Shown here piece after piece: positions 24,223 to 31,868 of a DNA stretch of 41,575 bases. The stretch is from Natranaerobius trueperi (GTDB lineage: Bacteria; Bacillota; Natranaerobiia; Natranaerobiales; Natranaerobiaceae). The stretch spans positions 1 to 41,575 of the forward strand of contig NZ_NIQC01000022.1 in NCBI RefSeq assembly GCF_002216005.1, read 5' to 3'. Position 1 is the stretch's first letter. Each line of letters opens with the position of its first letter. The notes under the pieces are model-generated. The model worked only from the letters and a program-made list of their open reading frames with translations, made no database searches and was not told the origin of the DNA. The translations under genes and the position numbers were made by a program.

Positions 24223-25401
24223 ATGCATTATGTAATTGTAGGAGATGGAATTGCGGGTATAACAGCCGCAAAACGTTTGAGAGAATTAGATAAAAAATCA
24301 CGTATTTCAATCTATAGTAATGAATCCTTTTATTGTTATAGTCGACCTCAACTAATAGAAGTGCTAGGTAATCGATTAGGTATAGAAGATATTCCTTTAA
24401 AGCCTGTGAATTGGTTTTATGAAAATGATATAGAGTTGTATTTAAATGTTATTGTTAAAAATCTAGATGTGGATAATAAAAAAATAGTAACTGATTGTGA
24501 TCAAAAAATTTTTTTTGACAAACTACTTTTGGCTACTGGTAGTAGCCCAAATACTCCTCCTATAAAAGGAATCGAACAAGCTGGAGTATTTACAATACGA
24601 AAAATAGAAGATGTTAGAAGAATACAAAAGAATGCTCGGGATAAAACTCGTAGTGTTGTTATAGGAGGAGGTCTTTTAGGTTTAGAAACGGCTTATAGTT
24701 TAAAACAATTAGGGTTAGACGTGAAAGTTGTGGACCGAAATCCTTGGGTTTTAAAGAAACAAATAGATATGAAAGGAAGTAATATACTTAAAGAAAGTAT
24801 AGAAGAATTTGGCATAGAGATCATTCTAGATAGTCAAACTGAAAATATAACGCGAGATAGTCTAGGTAACTTAAAGTTGGTGTTAACTAATGGTAAAGAG
24901 ATTGAAACGGACCTAGTTGTTGTTTCTGCTGGAGTAATTCCTAATACTGTACTTGCAAGTTCAGCTGGTATAGAGACTAATAAAGGAATTTTAGTTGATG
25001 ACTATCTTTCAACAAGTGCTTTAGACGTTTTCGCTGCTGGTGATGTTGCAGAAGCTAATGGTAAATGTTATGGCATTATACCAGCAGCGATAGAGCAAGG
25101 GAAGTTAGTTGCTGAAAATATGGTATATATTAATTCAAAAAAATATAATGGTACAGTATCATCTACTTCTTTAAAAATATTGGGAATAGATTTAGTATCT
25201 ATTGGAGAAATATACCCAAGTGAAAATGATAATGTAGTGGCTCAAGTTGATTTTCAAAATAATATATATAAAAAAACAGTTTTCAGAGATAATGTATTAA
25301 TAGGAGCTATACTATTAGGAGATAAAACTGCCTTGCCTAGCTTAAATAAACTTATACGAACTAAAACAGAAGTTGATAACCCAGAAATGATCTTTAATTA
25401 A
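24223..25401 (+). CDS. NAD(P)H:rubredoxin oxidoreductase-like flavoprotein
   Basis: This 392-residue FAD-dependent pyridine nucleotide-disulfide-type reductase has an FAD-binding start HYVIVGDGIAGITAAKRLRE, TGSSPNTPPI, an NAD(P)-binding GGGLLGLETAYSLK and the second FAD motif DVFAAGDVAEANG. There is no redox CxxxxC pair, as in NADH:rubredoxin reductases and related coenzyme-A-independent oxidases. Placement right after rubredoxin suggests the chain NADH to flavoprotein to rubredoxin, used in oxygen defence in anaerobes; no oxygen-reducing partner is in the window. The ATG at 24223 is seven bases after GCGAGGTG; an ATG at 24218 is out of frame. The shared NirB/nitrite-reductase-like fold makes another acceptor possible. 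Confidence 0.87.
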   Translation: MHYVIVGDGIAGITAAKRLRELDKKSRISIYSNESFYCYSRPQLIEVLGNRLGIEDIPLKPVNWFYENDIELYLNVIVKNLDVDNKKIVTDCDQKIFFDKLLLATGSSPNTPPIKGIEQAGVFTIRKIEDVRRIQKNARDKTRSVVIGGGLLGLETAYSLKQLGLDVKVVDRNPWVLKKQIDMKGSNILKESIEEFGIEIILDSQTENITRDSLGNLKLVLTNGKEIETDLVVVSAGVIPNTVLASSAGIETNKGILVDDYLSTSALDVFAAGDVAEANGKCYGIIPAAIEQGKLVAENMVYINSKKYNGTVSSTSLKILGIDLVSIGEIYPSENDNVVAQVDFQNNIYKKTVFRDNVLIGAILLGDKTALPSLNKLIRTKTEVDNPEMIFN

Positions 25402-25407
25402 TTGACT

Positions 25408-25466
25408 GCTCCCCTTCGGTAAACAACTTTTATTATAATATGTGTACTATTGGGGAGCTTTTCATT
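25408..25466 (+). terminator. Terminator after the rubredoxin reductase gene
   Basis: GCTCCCC (25408-25414) pairs with GGGGAGC (25452-25458) around a roughly 37-base AT-rich loop, followed by TTTTC and more T. It also separates this operon from the convergent cytochrome gene. Confidence 0.65.
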
Positions 25467-25490
25467 TTTTTGTATATCATTTTATTTTAA

Positions 25491-26090
25491 TTATTCAATT
25501 GATTTAGTTTCTAAATAGTCAAGTAAATCTTCATAGTCATCAGGAGACATTACCCAATTAGGCATAGGCCAGTCATAACTATTGCCTTCAGGATCTACGC
25601 CGTCTCTAATAACTTTTTTCAGTTCTGTTCTTGTATAATTACTTGATAATTGTTCATATCTTATGTCAGGAACATTAACTTCACCTTGTCTTGTTTGAAT
25701 AGTACTACCACTGCCATCACTACCATGACAATCAGCACAACTTATCATTGGACTGGTCATAGGCATTGCGCCTATTCTTGCTTGGACAGGAATAGATGAT
25801 TTACTGGCAGATGAGAAATATATTCTTTGTCCGTTATTAAGATAAGTACCTGATCTTCTATCTTGGTCATAGGTATCAGTATGTGGCCACTGTGATGCAC
25901 CATCTCTTCCACTTTTGAAAAACCATTCACCTTTATAGTCATAACGTCTATCTCCTGCCCCAAACATATCTGTTGAACGAGGAGAGTCATACCCTATAAA
26001 ACGTGGTCCCATAGTTAGAAGACCGACAAAACTCCCAATCGTAAGCCCTACTACTAATACTCCTAGTATAGCATAAACAACTTTTCTCAT
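25491..26090 (-). CDS. Membrane-anchored monohaem cytochrome c
   Basis: The 199-residue protein has an N-terminal signal-anchor (VVYAILGVLVVGLTIGSFVGL, residues 4-24) and a single haem motif CADCH (118-122) in a class I-like domain with HGSDGSGS after it. Met residues in the C-terminal DWPMPNWVMSPDDYEDLLDYL could give the sixth ligand. It should sit outside the membrane, facing the cell-wall space. The region ~35-100 (NNGQRIYFSSASKSS) resembles lead-in sequence of other one-haem cytochromes, but no second cofactor site is seen. The ATG at 26088-26090 follows AAGGAGG on the minus strand. It stands alone, convergent with the reductase gene and divergent from pgpA, with no cytochrome-biogenesis genes nearby. 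The partner is unknown. Confidence 0.88.
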   Translation of the reverse strand: MRKVVYAILGVLVVGLTIGSFVGLLTMGPRFIGYDSPRSTDMFGAGDRRYDYKGEWFFKSGRDGASQWPHTDTYDQDRRSGTYLNNGQRIYFSSASKSSIPVQARIGAMPMTSPMISCADCHGSDGSGSTIQTRQGEVNVPDIRYEQLSSNYTRTELKKVIRDGVDPEGNSYDWPMPNWVMSPDDYEDLLDYLETKSIE

Positions 26091-26156
26091 TATAATACCT
26101 CCTTAAAACCAAATCCTATTTTTAAGTATTCCCAAACTATATATTTATAAATCAAT

Positions 26157-26185
26157 TTGTTGTATGGAAACAACTGGAGTATAAT
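26157..26185 (+). promoter_or_regulatory. Promoter of the pgpA-aminotransferase pair
   Basis: TTGTTG (26157-26162), exactly 17 bp, then a perfect TATAAT (26180-26185), 40 bp before the pgpA start. Confidence 0.68.
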
Positions 26186-26225
26186 ATAATAGTGTAAAGG
26201 AAAGATTTTATGAAAGGGTGATTTT

Positions 26226-26726
26226 ATGGAATATAATCAATTACATCAAGCAACTCTTGCTATGTTAAAAGATAGAGGGGTTAACTTAGATGAAGTGGCT
26301 AAATTAGTCCTTGAGTTACAAAAGCCTTATCTAGATAATTTAACTTTTGAAGATGCAAGAAATAGTGTAGATGCTGTGCTACGAAAAAGAGAAGTGCAAA
26401 ATGCTGTTGCAACAGGTATATATTTAGATATAGCCTCAGAAAAAGGAGAAGTTGATGAACCCTTACAATCATTACTGTTAACTGATGATCCTTTATATGG
26501 AGTAGATGAAATACTAGCATTAAGTATTGTAAATATATATGGATCTATAGGTCTTACTAATTTTGGTTATTTAGATAAAGAGAAACCAGGTGTTATTGAG
26601 CGGATTAATAACGAAAAAAGTGGCAAGGTAAACACCTTCCTAGATGATTTAATTGCCGCACTCGCAGCTGCATCAGCTTCGCGTATTGCTCATAGGGCAA
26701 AAGATGGTGAGTTTGACGAAGAATAG
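26226..26726 (+). CDS. PgpA-family protein (phosphatidylglycerophosphatase A-like, YutG type)
   Basis: The 166 residues align with the Firmicute YutG/PgpA-like group: GVNLDEVAKLVLELQKPYLD near the N-terminus, then REVQNAVATGIYLD, the strongly conserved DPLYGVDEILALSIVNIYGSIGL and a C-terminal FLDDLIAALAAASASRIAH. PgpA removes phosphate from phosphatidylglycerol phosphate. The Firmicute branch lacks the long membrane segments of the proteobacterial enzyme, so its substrate is uncertain. The ATG at 26226 follows AAAGGGTGA. An aminotransferase gene starts 14 bp downstream. Confidence 0.83.
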   Translation: MEYNQLHQATLAMLKDRGVNLDEVAKLVLELQKPYLDNLTFEDARNSVDAVLRKREVQNAVATGIYLDIASEKGEVDEPLQSLLLTDDPLYGVDEILALSIVNIYGSIGLTNFGYLDKEKPGVIERINNEKSGKVNTFLDDLIAALAAASASRIAHRAKDGEFDEE

Positions 26727-26739
26727 AAAGGGTGATTAC

Positions 26740-28125
26740 GTGAATAATCTAATAACTGTAGAGGAAGCGTTAGAGAAGTCAATTAATGATATTAAAAGAC
26801 AACATGATGATTATCTTAATCCTGCTTTTAGAAAGATGTTAAGTTTATTATCGTTTGATAAAAAATTTGTTGAAGCTAAAGGAGTAAAAGTTTGGGATGA
26901 ATCAGGAATAGAGTATTTAGATTTTTTAGGTGGTTATGGTTCACTTAACTTAGGGCATAATCCTCCAGAGGTTTTTGAAGCTATTAATATGGTTAAAAAA
27001 AAGCCGAATTTACTACAAGCTTCAATGGGAGTACTAAATGCATCTTTAGGGGAAAACTTAGCTAGTATCACTCCAGGGAAATTACAACATTCATATTTTT
27101 GTAATAGTGGAGCTGAAGCTGTAGAAGCTGCAATTAAGATAGCAAGGAAAAGTACTGGTAAACAAACAATTATATCTACTCAAGGATCATTTCATGGTAA
27201 AACAATGGGAGCTCTTTCTGTATCTGGTAGAGAAAAATATAAACAACCTTTTTCACCCATGTTATTAAAATCTAAACAGGTGCCTTTTGGTGATATTGAA
27301 GCGTTAAGAGATGAAATCGATGATGATATTGCAGCAATTATTCTTGAACCAATACAAGGCGAAGGTGGGATTGTCGAGCCAACAAGTAACTACCTTAAAG
27401 AGGTAAGAAACATATGTTCTCAAAACAATGTACTGCTTATAATTGATGAGATACAAACTGGTTTAGGTCGAACAGGTAGACTATTCGGATGTGAATGGGA
27501 AGAAGTAGTACCCGATATAATATGCTTAGCAAAATCCTTAGGTGGAGGTGTAGTACCTATAGGTGCGATGGTAACTACTTCTGAAGTTTGGAATAATGCT
27601 TATGGTAAAATAGATGAAGCATTATTACATACCTCAACCTTTGGGGGTAACACAGTTGCTTGTGCTGCTTCTATAGCGTCAATTAACCAAATAGTAAAAC
27701 AAAAACTAGATCACCAAGCTAGAAAAAAAGGTGAACTTCTAAAAGAAGGGCTTAAAAAGCTACAATCAAAGTATTCTTTGATTAAGGATGTACGAGGAAA
27801 AGGTTTATTAGTTGGGGTTGAATTTACCTCCCCTGAAGAAGGCTTTTTAAATAAGGTGTCGCAAGGTATGATTTCAAAGTTAAGTAAAGAATATATAGGT
27901 GCCTTTGTAGCAGAAAAACTTCAAAATGACTATAATATAATTACTGCTTATACTTTAAATAATCCAAATGTAATTAGGCTTGAACCCCCATTGATAGTAA
28001 ACGAACAAGAAATAGAATATGTTTTAGAATCGTTAGATCAGCTTCTTGATAGTTATAGTGATTTCTATAGACTGGCGTTTTCAAGCGGAAAAAAGGCGGT
28101 AAGCTCAATTCTTAAAAGGTCCTAA
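26740..28125 (+). CDS. Class III aminotransferase, putrescine aminotransferase-like
   Basis: The 461-residue PLP enzyme is close in length to E. coli PatA (459) and shares many runs with it, such as ITPGKLQHSYFCNSGAEAVE, VPFGDIEAL, ILEPIQGEGG and LHTSTFGGNTVACAA. The PLP lysine is Lys265 in CLAKSLGGG, and the cofactor Asp lies in LLIIDEIQTGLGRTGR. The family transfers the amino group of putrescine (or cadaverine) to 2-oxoglutarate. Ornithine- or acetylornithine-type activity cannot be excluded. The GTG at 26740 behind AAAGGGTGA is preferred to the upstream in-frame ATG at 26653, which lies inside pgpA. The gene ends in a hairpin terminator that contains its own stop codon. Confidence 0.87.
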   Translation: MNNLITVEEALEKSINDIKRQHDDYLNPAFRKMLSLLSFDKKFVEAKGVKVWDESGIEYLDFLGGYGSLNLGHNPPEVFEAINMVKKKPNLLQASMGVLNASLGENLASITPGKLQHSYFCNSGAEAVEAAIKIARKSTGKQTIISTQGSFHGKTMGALSVSGREKYKQPFSPMLLKSKQVPFGDIEALRDEIDDDIAAIILEPIQGEGGIVEPTSNYLKEVRNICSQNNVLLIIDEIQTGLGRTGRLFGCEWEEVVPDIICLAKSLGGGVVPIGAMVTTSEVWNNAYGKIDEALLHTSTFGGNTVACAASIASINQIVKQKLDHQARKKGELLKEGLKKLQSKYSLIKDVRGKGLLVGVEFTSPEEGFLNKVSQGMISKLSKEYIGAFVAEKLQNDYNIITAYTLNNPNVIRLEPPLIVNEQEIEYVLESLDQLLDSYSDFYRLAFSSGKKAVSSILKRS

Positions 28126-28140
28126 ATTGGACCTTTCTAA
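28115..28140 (+). terminator. Terminator overlapping the aminotransferase stop codon
   Basis: AAAGGTCC (28115-28122) pairs with GGACCTTT (28129-28136), and the TAA stop lies in the loop. Only a short T stretch follows. Confidence 0.6.
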
Positions 28141-28168
28141 ACTAACATGTGAATGTTTAAACAAAATG

Positions 28169-28197
28169 TTGACCTGTTTCTATTTAACTGTTAACAT
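28169..28197 (+). promoter_or_regulatory. Promoter of the small peptide / antiporter-subunit unit
   Basis: TTGACC (28169-28174), a 17-bp spacer and TAACAT (28192-28197) preceded by an extended-10 TG. Confidence 0.55.
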
Positions 28198-28274
28198 ATA
28201 ATTAAAATCGTACATTATAATTATATGAGATTTTAGAATATTAAAATTTTTCTGAAAAAAGAGGAGGTGCCTTG

Positions 28275-28334
28275 ATGGGGAAAAAATGCATAAAAAGAGC
28301 AAAGTGGTTATTTATAAACTGTTATATTAAGTGA
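28275..28334 (+). CDS. Possible 19-residue leader peptide
   Basis: ATG at 28275 lies six bases after a strong GAGGAGGTG ribosome site and encodes a short, basic, aromatic peptide (MGKKCIKRAKWLFINCYIK) ended by TGA. It lies 28 bp before the TTG of the antiporter-like gene. It could be a translated leader that controls the downstream gene, or a small membrane-active peptide. No homologue is recognised. Confidence 0.4.
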   Translation: MGKKCIKRAKWLFINCYIK

Positions 28335-28362
28335 ACAGAAAAAATAAGAGGAGGTCATCTAC

Positions 28363-29856
28363 TTGAGTTATTCTGATATTATCAACTTTTTACCAGCTTG
28401 GATTTTTGTATTTCCATTTATGATGACTTTTGTCATCGCATTTGTTGAACGACGGTCTACATTTGGAAGAAATGTGTTGTCTGTTATCACACCTATTGTA
28501 ACCTTTGTGTTAGTTCTAGCTATGTATCCAACTATAATGAATGGAGATACTATTTATTATCAGTTGGCAAACATAGTTCCGCCTTTTGGTATATCCTTTA
28601 GAGTTGATGCCCTTAGCTTTGGCTTAAGCTTATTATCTTCTTTTATTTGGATGTTAGTTTCAATTTATTCATTGGATTATATGAAACAAGAAGAGCATAC
28701 TGATAGGTATTACCCCTCACTAATTCTAACCTTAAGTGGTTGTATGGGGTTGTTTTTAGCAGGTGACTTATTTAGTTTATTTATATTTTTCGAATTAATG
28801 TCATTAGTATCATATTTACTGATTATTCACAGTGAGACAAAAGAAGCATTAAAAGCAGGTTACAAATATTTAATTGTCACTATAATGGGTGGTTTATTTC
28901 TTTTTTTTGGGATTATAATGACATTCGAATTAACACAAACTATTTCTCTAAATCAAATGGCAATAATCGATACACCATCGATGTTAGCTTTTGCAGCTTT
29001 TATTTCCTATGTTATTGGTTTTGGGATGAAAGCAGGAATGTTCCCATTACATGTATGGCTACCAGAAGCTCATCCGGTCGCACCATCGCCGGCTAGTGCT
29101 TTATTATCTGGAATAATGATTAAAACTGGTGCATATGGACTAATAAGAGTTATATTTCACGTTTTTGATTATCAAATGATTTTAGATTCTGGGTGGAATT
29201 GGATTTTAGCTGTTGTAGCAGTAATTACTATCTTTTTAGGATCCGCAGTTGCTATTACTCAAGAAAACCTTAAAAGAAGACTTGCCTATTCAAGTATTGG
29301 ACAAATGGGTTACATTTTACTTGGGTTAGCAATTTTGACAGAGACAGCAATGATAGGAGATATCTTTCATATATTTAGTCATGCATTTATGAAGAGTACA
29401 CTATTTTTAGCAGCTGGAGCAATGATTAAGAAAACTGGTAAAAATAAAATTTCCGATTTTAGCGGAATTGGTTACAAAATGCCTTTAACAATGATTTCTT
29501 TTACTATTGCTGCTTTAGCTATGATTGGAATACCACCACTTAATGGATTTATCAGTAAATGGTCATTAAGTTTAGGGGCGCTAGAGGCAGGGCAACCATA
29601 TTATGTTTTAGTATTACTTTTAAGTAGTCTAATGAATAGTGTATATTATCTGCCTATTATAAATATAGCTTTTTTTGGGAAAGAAAAAAAGGACACTGCA
29701 GTAAAATCTAAGTCTTCTGAAGTACCAATGACAATGGTGCTACCAGTTGTTATACTTGGTTTTGGTTGTTTAATTCTTAGCTTATTTCCGACAAACCTTC
29801 CGTATGAATTATCTCAATTAGCAGCGAAAGCGCTTATAAATGGAACACCATTTTAA
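28363..29856 (+). CDS. Proton-pumping NADH-quinone oxidoreductase / Mrp antiporter subunit D-like protein
   Basis: The 497-residue protein has about fourteen membrane segments and belongs to the NuoL/M/N-MrpA/D family. Visible signatures are FRVDALSFGLSLLSSF, LFIFFELMSLVSYLLI with the conserved Glu, GFGMKAGMFPLHVWLPEAHP with the conserved Lys, then ITQENLKRRLAYSSIGQMGYI and FSHAFMKSTLFLAAGA. Length fits MrpD (about 493). Such subunits move H+ or Na+. Here no other mrp or nuo gene adjoins, so the role of a single subunit is unclear. The TTG at 28363 follows AGAGGAGG. Downstream is a terminator-like insertion-sequence end. Confidence 0.88.
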   Translation: MSYSDIINFLPAWIFVFPFMMTFVIAFVERRSTFGRNVLSVITPIVTFVLVLAMYPTIMNGDTIYYQLANIVPPFGISFRVDALSFGLSLLSSFIWMLVSIYSLDYMKQEEHTDRYYPSLILTLSGCMGLFLAGDLFSLFIFFELMSLVSYLLIIHSETKEALKAGYKYLIVTIMGGLFLFFGIIMTFELTQTISLNQMAIIDTPSMLAFAAFISYVIGFGMKAGMFPLHVWLPEAHPVAPSPASALLSGIMIKTGAYGLIRVIFHVFDYQMILDSGWNWILAVVAVITIFLGSAVAITQENLKRRLAYSSIGQMGYILLGLAILTETAMIGDIFHIFSHAFMKSTLFLAAGAMIKKTGKNKISDFSGIGYKMPLTMISFTIAALAMIGIPPLNGFISKWSLSLGALEAGQPYYVLVLLLSSLMNSVYYLPIINIAFFGKEKKDTAVKSKSSEVPMTMVLPVVILGFGCLILSLFPTNLPYELSQLAAKALINGTPF

Positions 29857-29890
29857 ATAACATGCGGGTTAACATAGATACTAAAAATTT

Positions 29891-29933
29891 AAGGGCTGTC
29901 TCAAAAGTAAAAACTTTAGGACAGCCCTTTTTC
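29891..29933 (+). terminator. Terminator-like end of IS1182 remnant copy 2
   Basis: AAGGGCTGTC (29891-29900) pairs perfectly with GACAGCCCTT (29920-29929), followed by TTTTT. It resembles the left end of copy 1 (9171-9220) and probably terminates the antiporter transcript. Confidence 0.75.
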
Positions 29934-30812
29934 AGTTTGCCCTGCATGGGCGGTAGCTAGGCGGTGAAAGTCCGCTACAGGCTTGGTGGTAGGAACTGTT
30001 AGCAAATGGCAAGGGCGTCCATCGTGAGGTGGAGTCTGAAGGAAGCCTGATGCAAAATCTCGGTCTGACGAACAGAAACCACATACAAGGCATATGTAGA
30101 GCGGACAAGTGTGCTGAACAACACAAAAATCCGATACCACCCGAGCTCTACGGTGTAAATGTGGCAGATATATGAGAGGAAAGTTACCGTTCTTAACAGG
30201 GGAGGTCTTACGGGGGTTGCCGACAAGAGGGTTTAACCAACAACCCACAGCGACAAATCGTGCGGTGATGCACGGTTGAACCGTAAGAAGTCAGCAGAGG
30301 TTATATTACCCGAAATGGAAGGGCTCGAACAATGGTAGTCTTTTAAACTATAGAGAAGGTGAGATAGGCAAAGGCACAAATTTGTGAGATACCTGATGAT
30401 TGTGTTACCTACATCAAGAGTAGGATAGGAGAGCCGCTAAAGAGCAATGGCCAACTGTATAAAACAGCTTGAAGAGGTATTAAAACTTAAGGTGAACCGA
30501 GAAAGAGTAATACTGGAAGCACACTTAAACTTAAGTTTCTTGGCTTCTCCTTCTCCAAAGCTAGAAGGAAGGCTGGTATCCGACCGCACAAAAGTCCATA
30601 AAACGGTTCAATGACAAGGTGCGACAGATAACAATTCGTAATGTGTTAGGTTAGTTCAACAGACACTTAAGGAGCTTAAAATATTCACTACAGGTTGGCT
30701 CGTTTACTTCTCCATTGCGTATGAAGAACAAAATTACTGCTTTAACGAATGGGTTAGATGCAGAATTCGGATGTACTTGTGTAAGCAGTGTAAGAAGAAA
30801 AGTACCTATAAA
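29934..30812 (+). mobile_element. Group II intron remnant with truncated maturase
   Basis: The RNA part is recognisable: GTGAAAGTCCGCTACAGGC near 29965, then CAGCGACAAATCGTGCGGTG near 30247 and GTTGAACCGTAAGAAGTCAG near 30277. About 200 bases (30175-30380) are nearly identical to the minus-strand copy at 1290-1490. The encoded protein is reduced to broken C-terminal pieces: LKFLGFSFSKARRKAGIRPH around 30530-30590, then RFNDKVRQITIRNV and FNEWVRCRIRMYLCKQ around 30605-30790. Most of the RT is deleted, as is the 3' RNA end, so it cannot move itself. It lies inside the IS1182-like remnant. A 110-codon minus-strand frame here is only the antisense of the intron RNA. Confidence 0.75.
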
Positions 30813-31237
30813 TAGATAACATCAGAGAGAATGAAACACGTAAAAGAGGAAGTGTTTACATCAGTACTAGAACAAAACAGAAGTAAATGTAAATTGTTAT
30901 AGCTTAGTGTGGAAGATCTACCGATCGTTATGAAGCTAATCATGAAAATGAGCTTTATGGAGATAAAGGTTTAGACGAGTAAGGAGAAGAAAGTCAAATA
31001 ACTAGTGATGACTTAAAAACTACCGTAGCGAAACTAGAATCGTTTAGAGGAAGAACCCGAAAATATAAAAATGAAAAAAAGCATTTAAAATCTTAAATCA
31101 ATCTTACAAGTAAGAGATATCCCATAAATTTCAATTATATTTTTGGATAATCCCTTTTTATTAGTTGATTTAGATTGCAATTTAAATGTAAGATCCGTAA
31201 AATTATAAAGAAAGAAATTGTTTAAGGGGGTAGATGT

Positions 31238-31747
31238 ATGATACATAAATATGAAGGTTATTCTCCAAAAATTTCAGAAGATGTATTTGTAGCTACAGGC
31301 GCGCAAATTGTCGGAGATGTTTTAATAAAAAATGGAGCAAGTATTTGGTTCAATGCTGTGTTAAGAGGAGATTTAGAGAAAGTATCAATTGGTCAGAAAA
31401 CTAATATTCAGGATGGTTGTATCTGTCATGTTGATAAGGATGAGCCGTTAATCATTGCTGATTATGTAACAGTTGGACATGGAGCAATTTTACATGGATG
31501 TACAGTAGAAAAAGGTGCCCTAATTGGTATGGGAGCAACAGTATTAAATGGAGCTAAAATAGGGGAGAATTCAATAGTAGCAGCAGGAGCTTTGGTACCA
31601 GAAGGTAAAGAAATTCCGCCACGAAGTTTAGTGGTAGGTGTTCCTGGTAAGGTTATTAAAGAACTATCAGAAGAAGAAGTTAAAAAATTAATAGATTCTG
31701 CTGAAAATTATTATAAAAAAGCACAAAAGTATCTAGTTAAAGAATAG
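31238..31747 (+). CDS. Gamma-class carbonic anhydrase family protein
   Basis: This 169-residue left-handed beta-helix protein has the hexapeptide repeat pattern (GAQIVGDVLIKNGASIW, VTVGHGAILHG, GMGATVLNGAKIGENSIVAAG). The three metal-binding His are present at 64, 81 and 86 with the canonical spacing. Proteins of this YrdA/Cam-like group are zinc or iron trimers; some hydrate CO2 and others have no measured activity. It lacks the acidic loop of archaeal Cam. The ATG at 31238 follows TTAAGGGGG. It is monocistronic, with a terminator after it. In an anaerobe using formate/CO2 enzymes, CO2-bicarbonate exchange would be useful; that link is inferred. Confidence 0.88.
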   Translation: MIHKYEGYSPKISEDVFVATGAQIVGDVLIKNGASIWFNAVLRGDLEKVSIGQKTNIQDGCICHVDKDEPLIIADYVTVGHGAILHGCTVEKGALIGMGATVLNGAKIGENSIVAAGALVPEGKEIPPRSLVVGVPGKVIKELSEEEVKKLIDSAENYYKKAQKYLVKE

Positions 31748-31760
31748 AATACATTGAAAG

Positions 31761-31790
31761 GACTGCTGACGCTATTGTCGGCAGTTTTTT
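31761..31790 (+). terminator. Terminator after the gamma-carbonic anhydrase gene
   Basis: ACTGCTGAC pairs with GTCGGCAGT (one G-T) around a 6-base loop, followed by six T residues. Confidence 0.88.
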
Positions 31791-31868
31791 GTTTCTTGCA
31801 AAAATTAGAAATTTAATTTAAAATCGAAGAGGATACTTCACTCAGTAAATTAGAAAGGGGTGGCAGGC

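Larger units (their letters stand above)
29891..31158 (+). mobile_element. IS1182-like remnant, copy 2, split by an intron
   Basis: The left end GGGCTGTCTCAAAAGT (29893) and a weak right end TTTGGATAATCCC (~31142) flank two pieces of the element. From about 30815 the sequence parallels copy 1: GAATGAAACA at 30830, then TGGAAGATCTACCGATC, GAGCTTTATGGAGATAAAGG and the AGTGATGACTTAAAA region near 31005. The transposase is riddled with deletions and stops. A group II intron remnant occupies 29934-30812. No gene is visible in 31050-31237. Confidence 0.6.

Noticed and set aside
29916-30248. Minus-strand 110-codon frame
   Set aside because: It is antisense to the intron RNA domain; a near-identical string appears in the left intron copy because the RNA, not a protein, is conserved.
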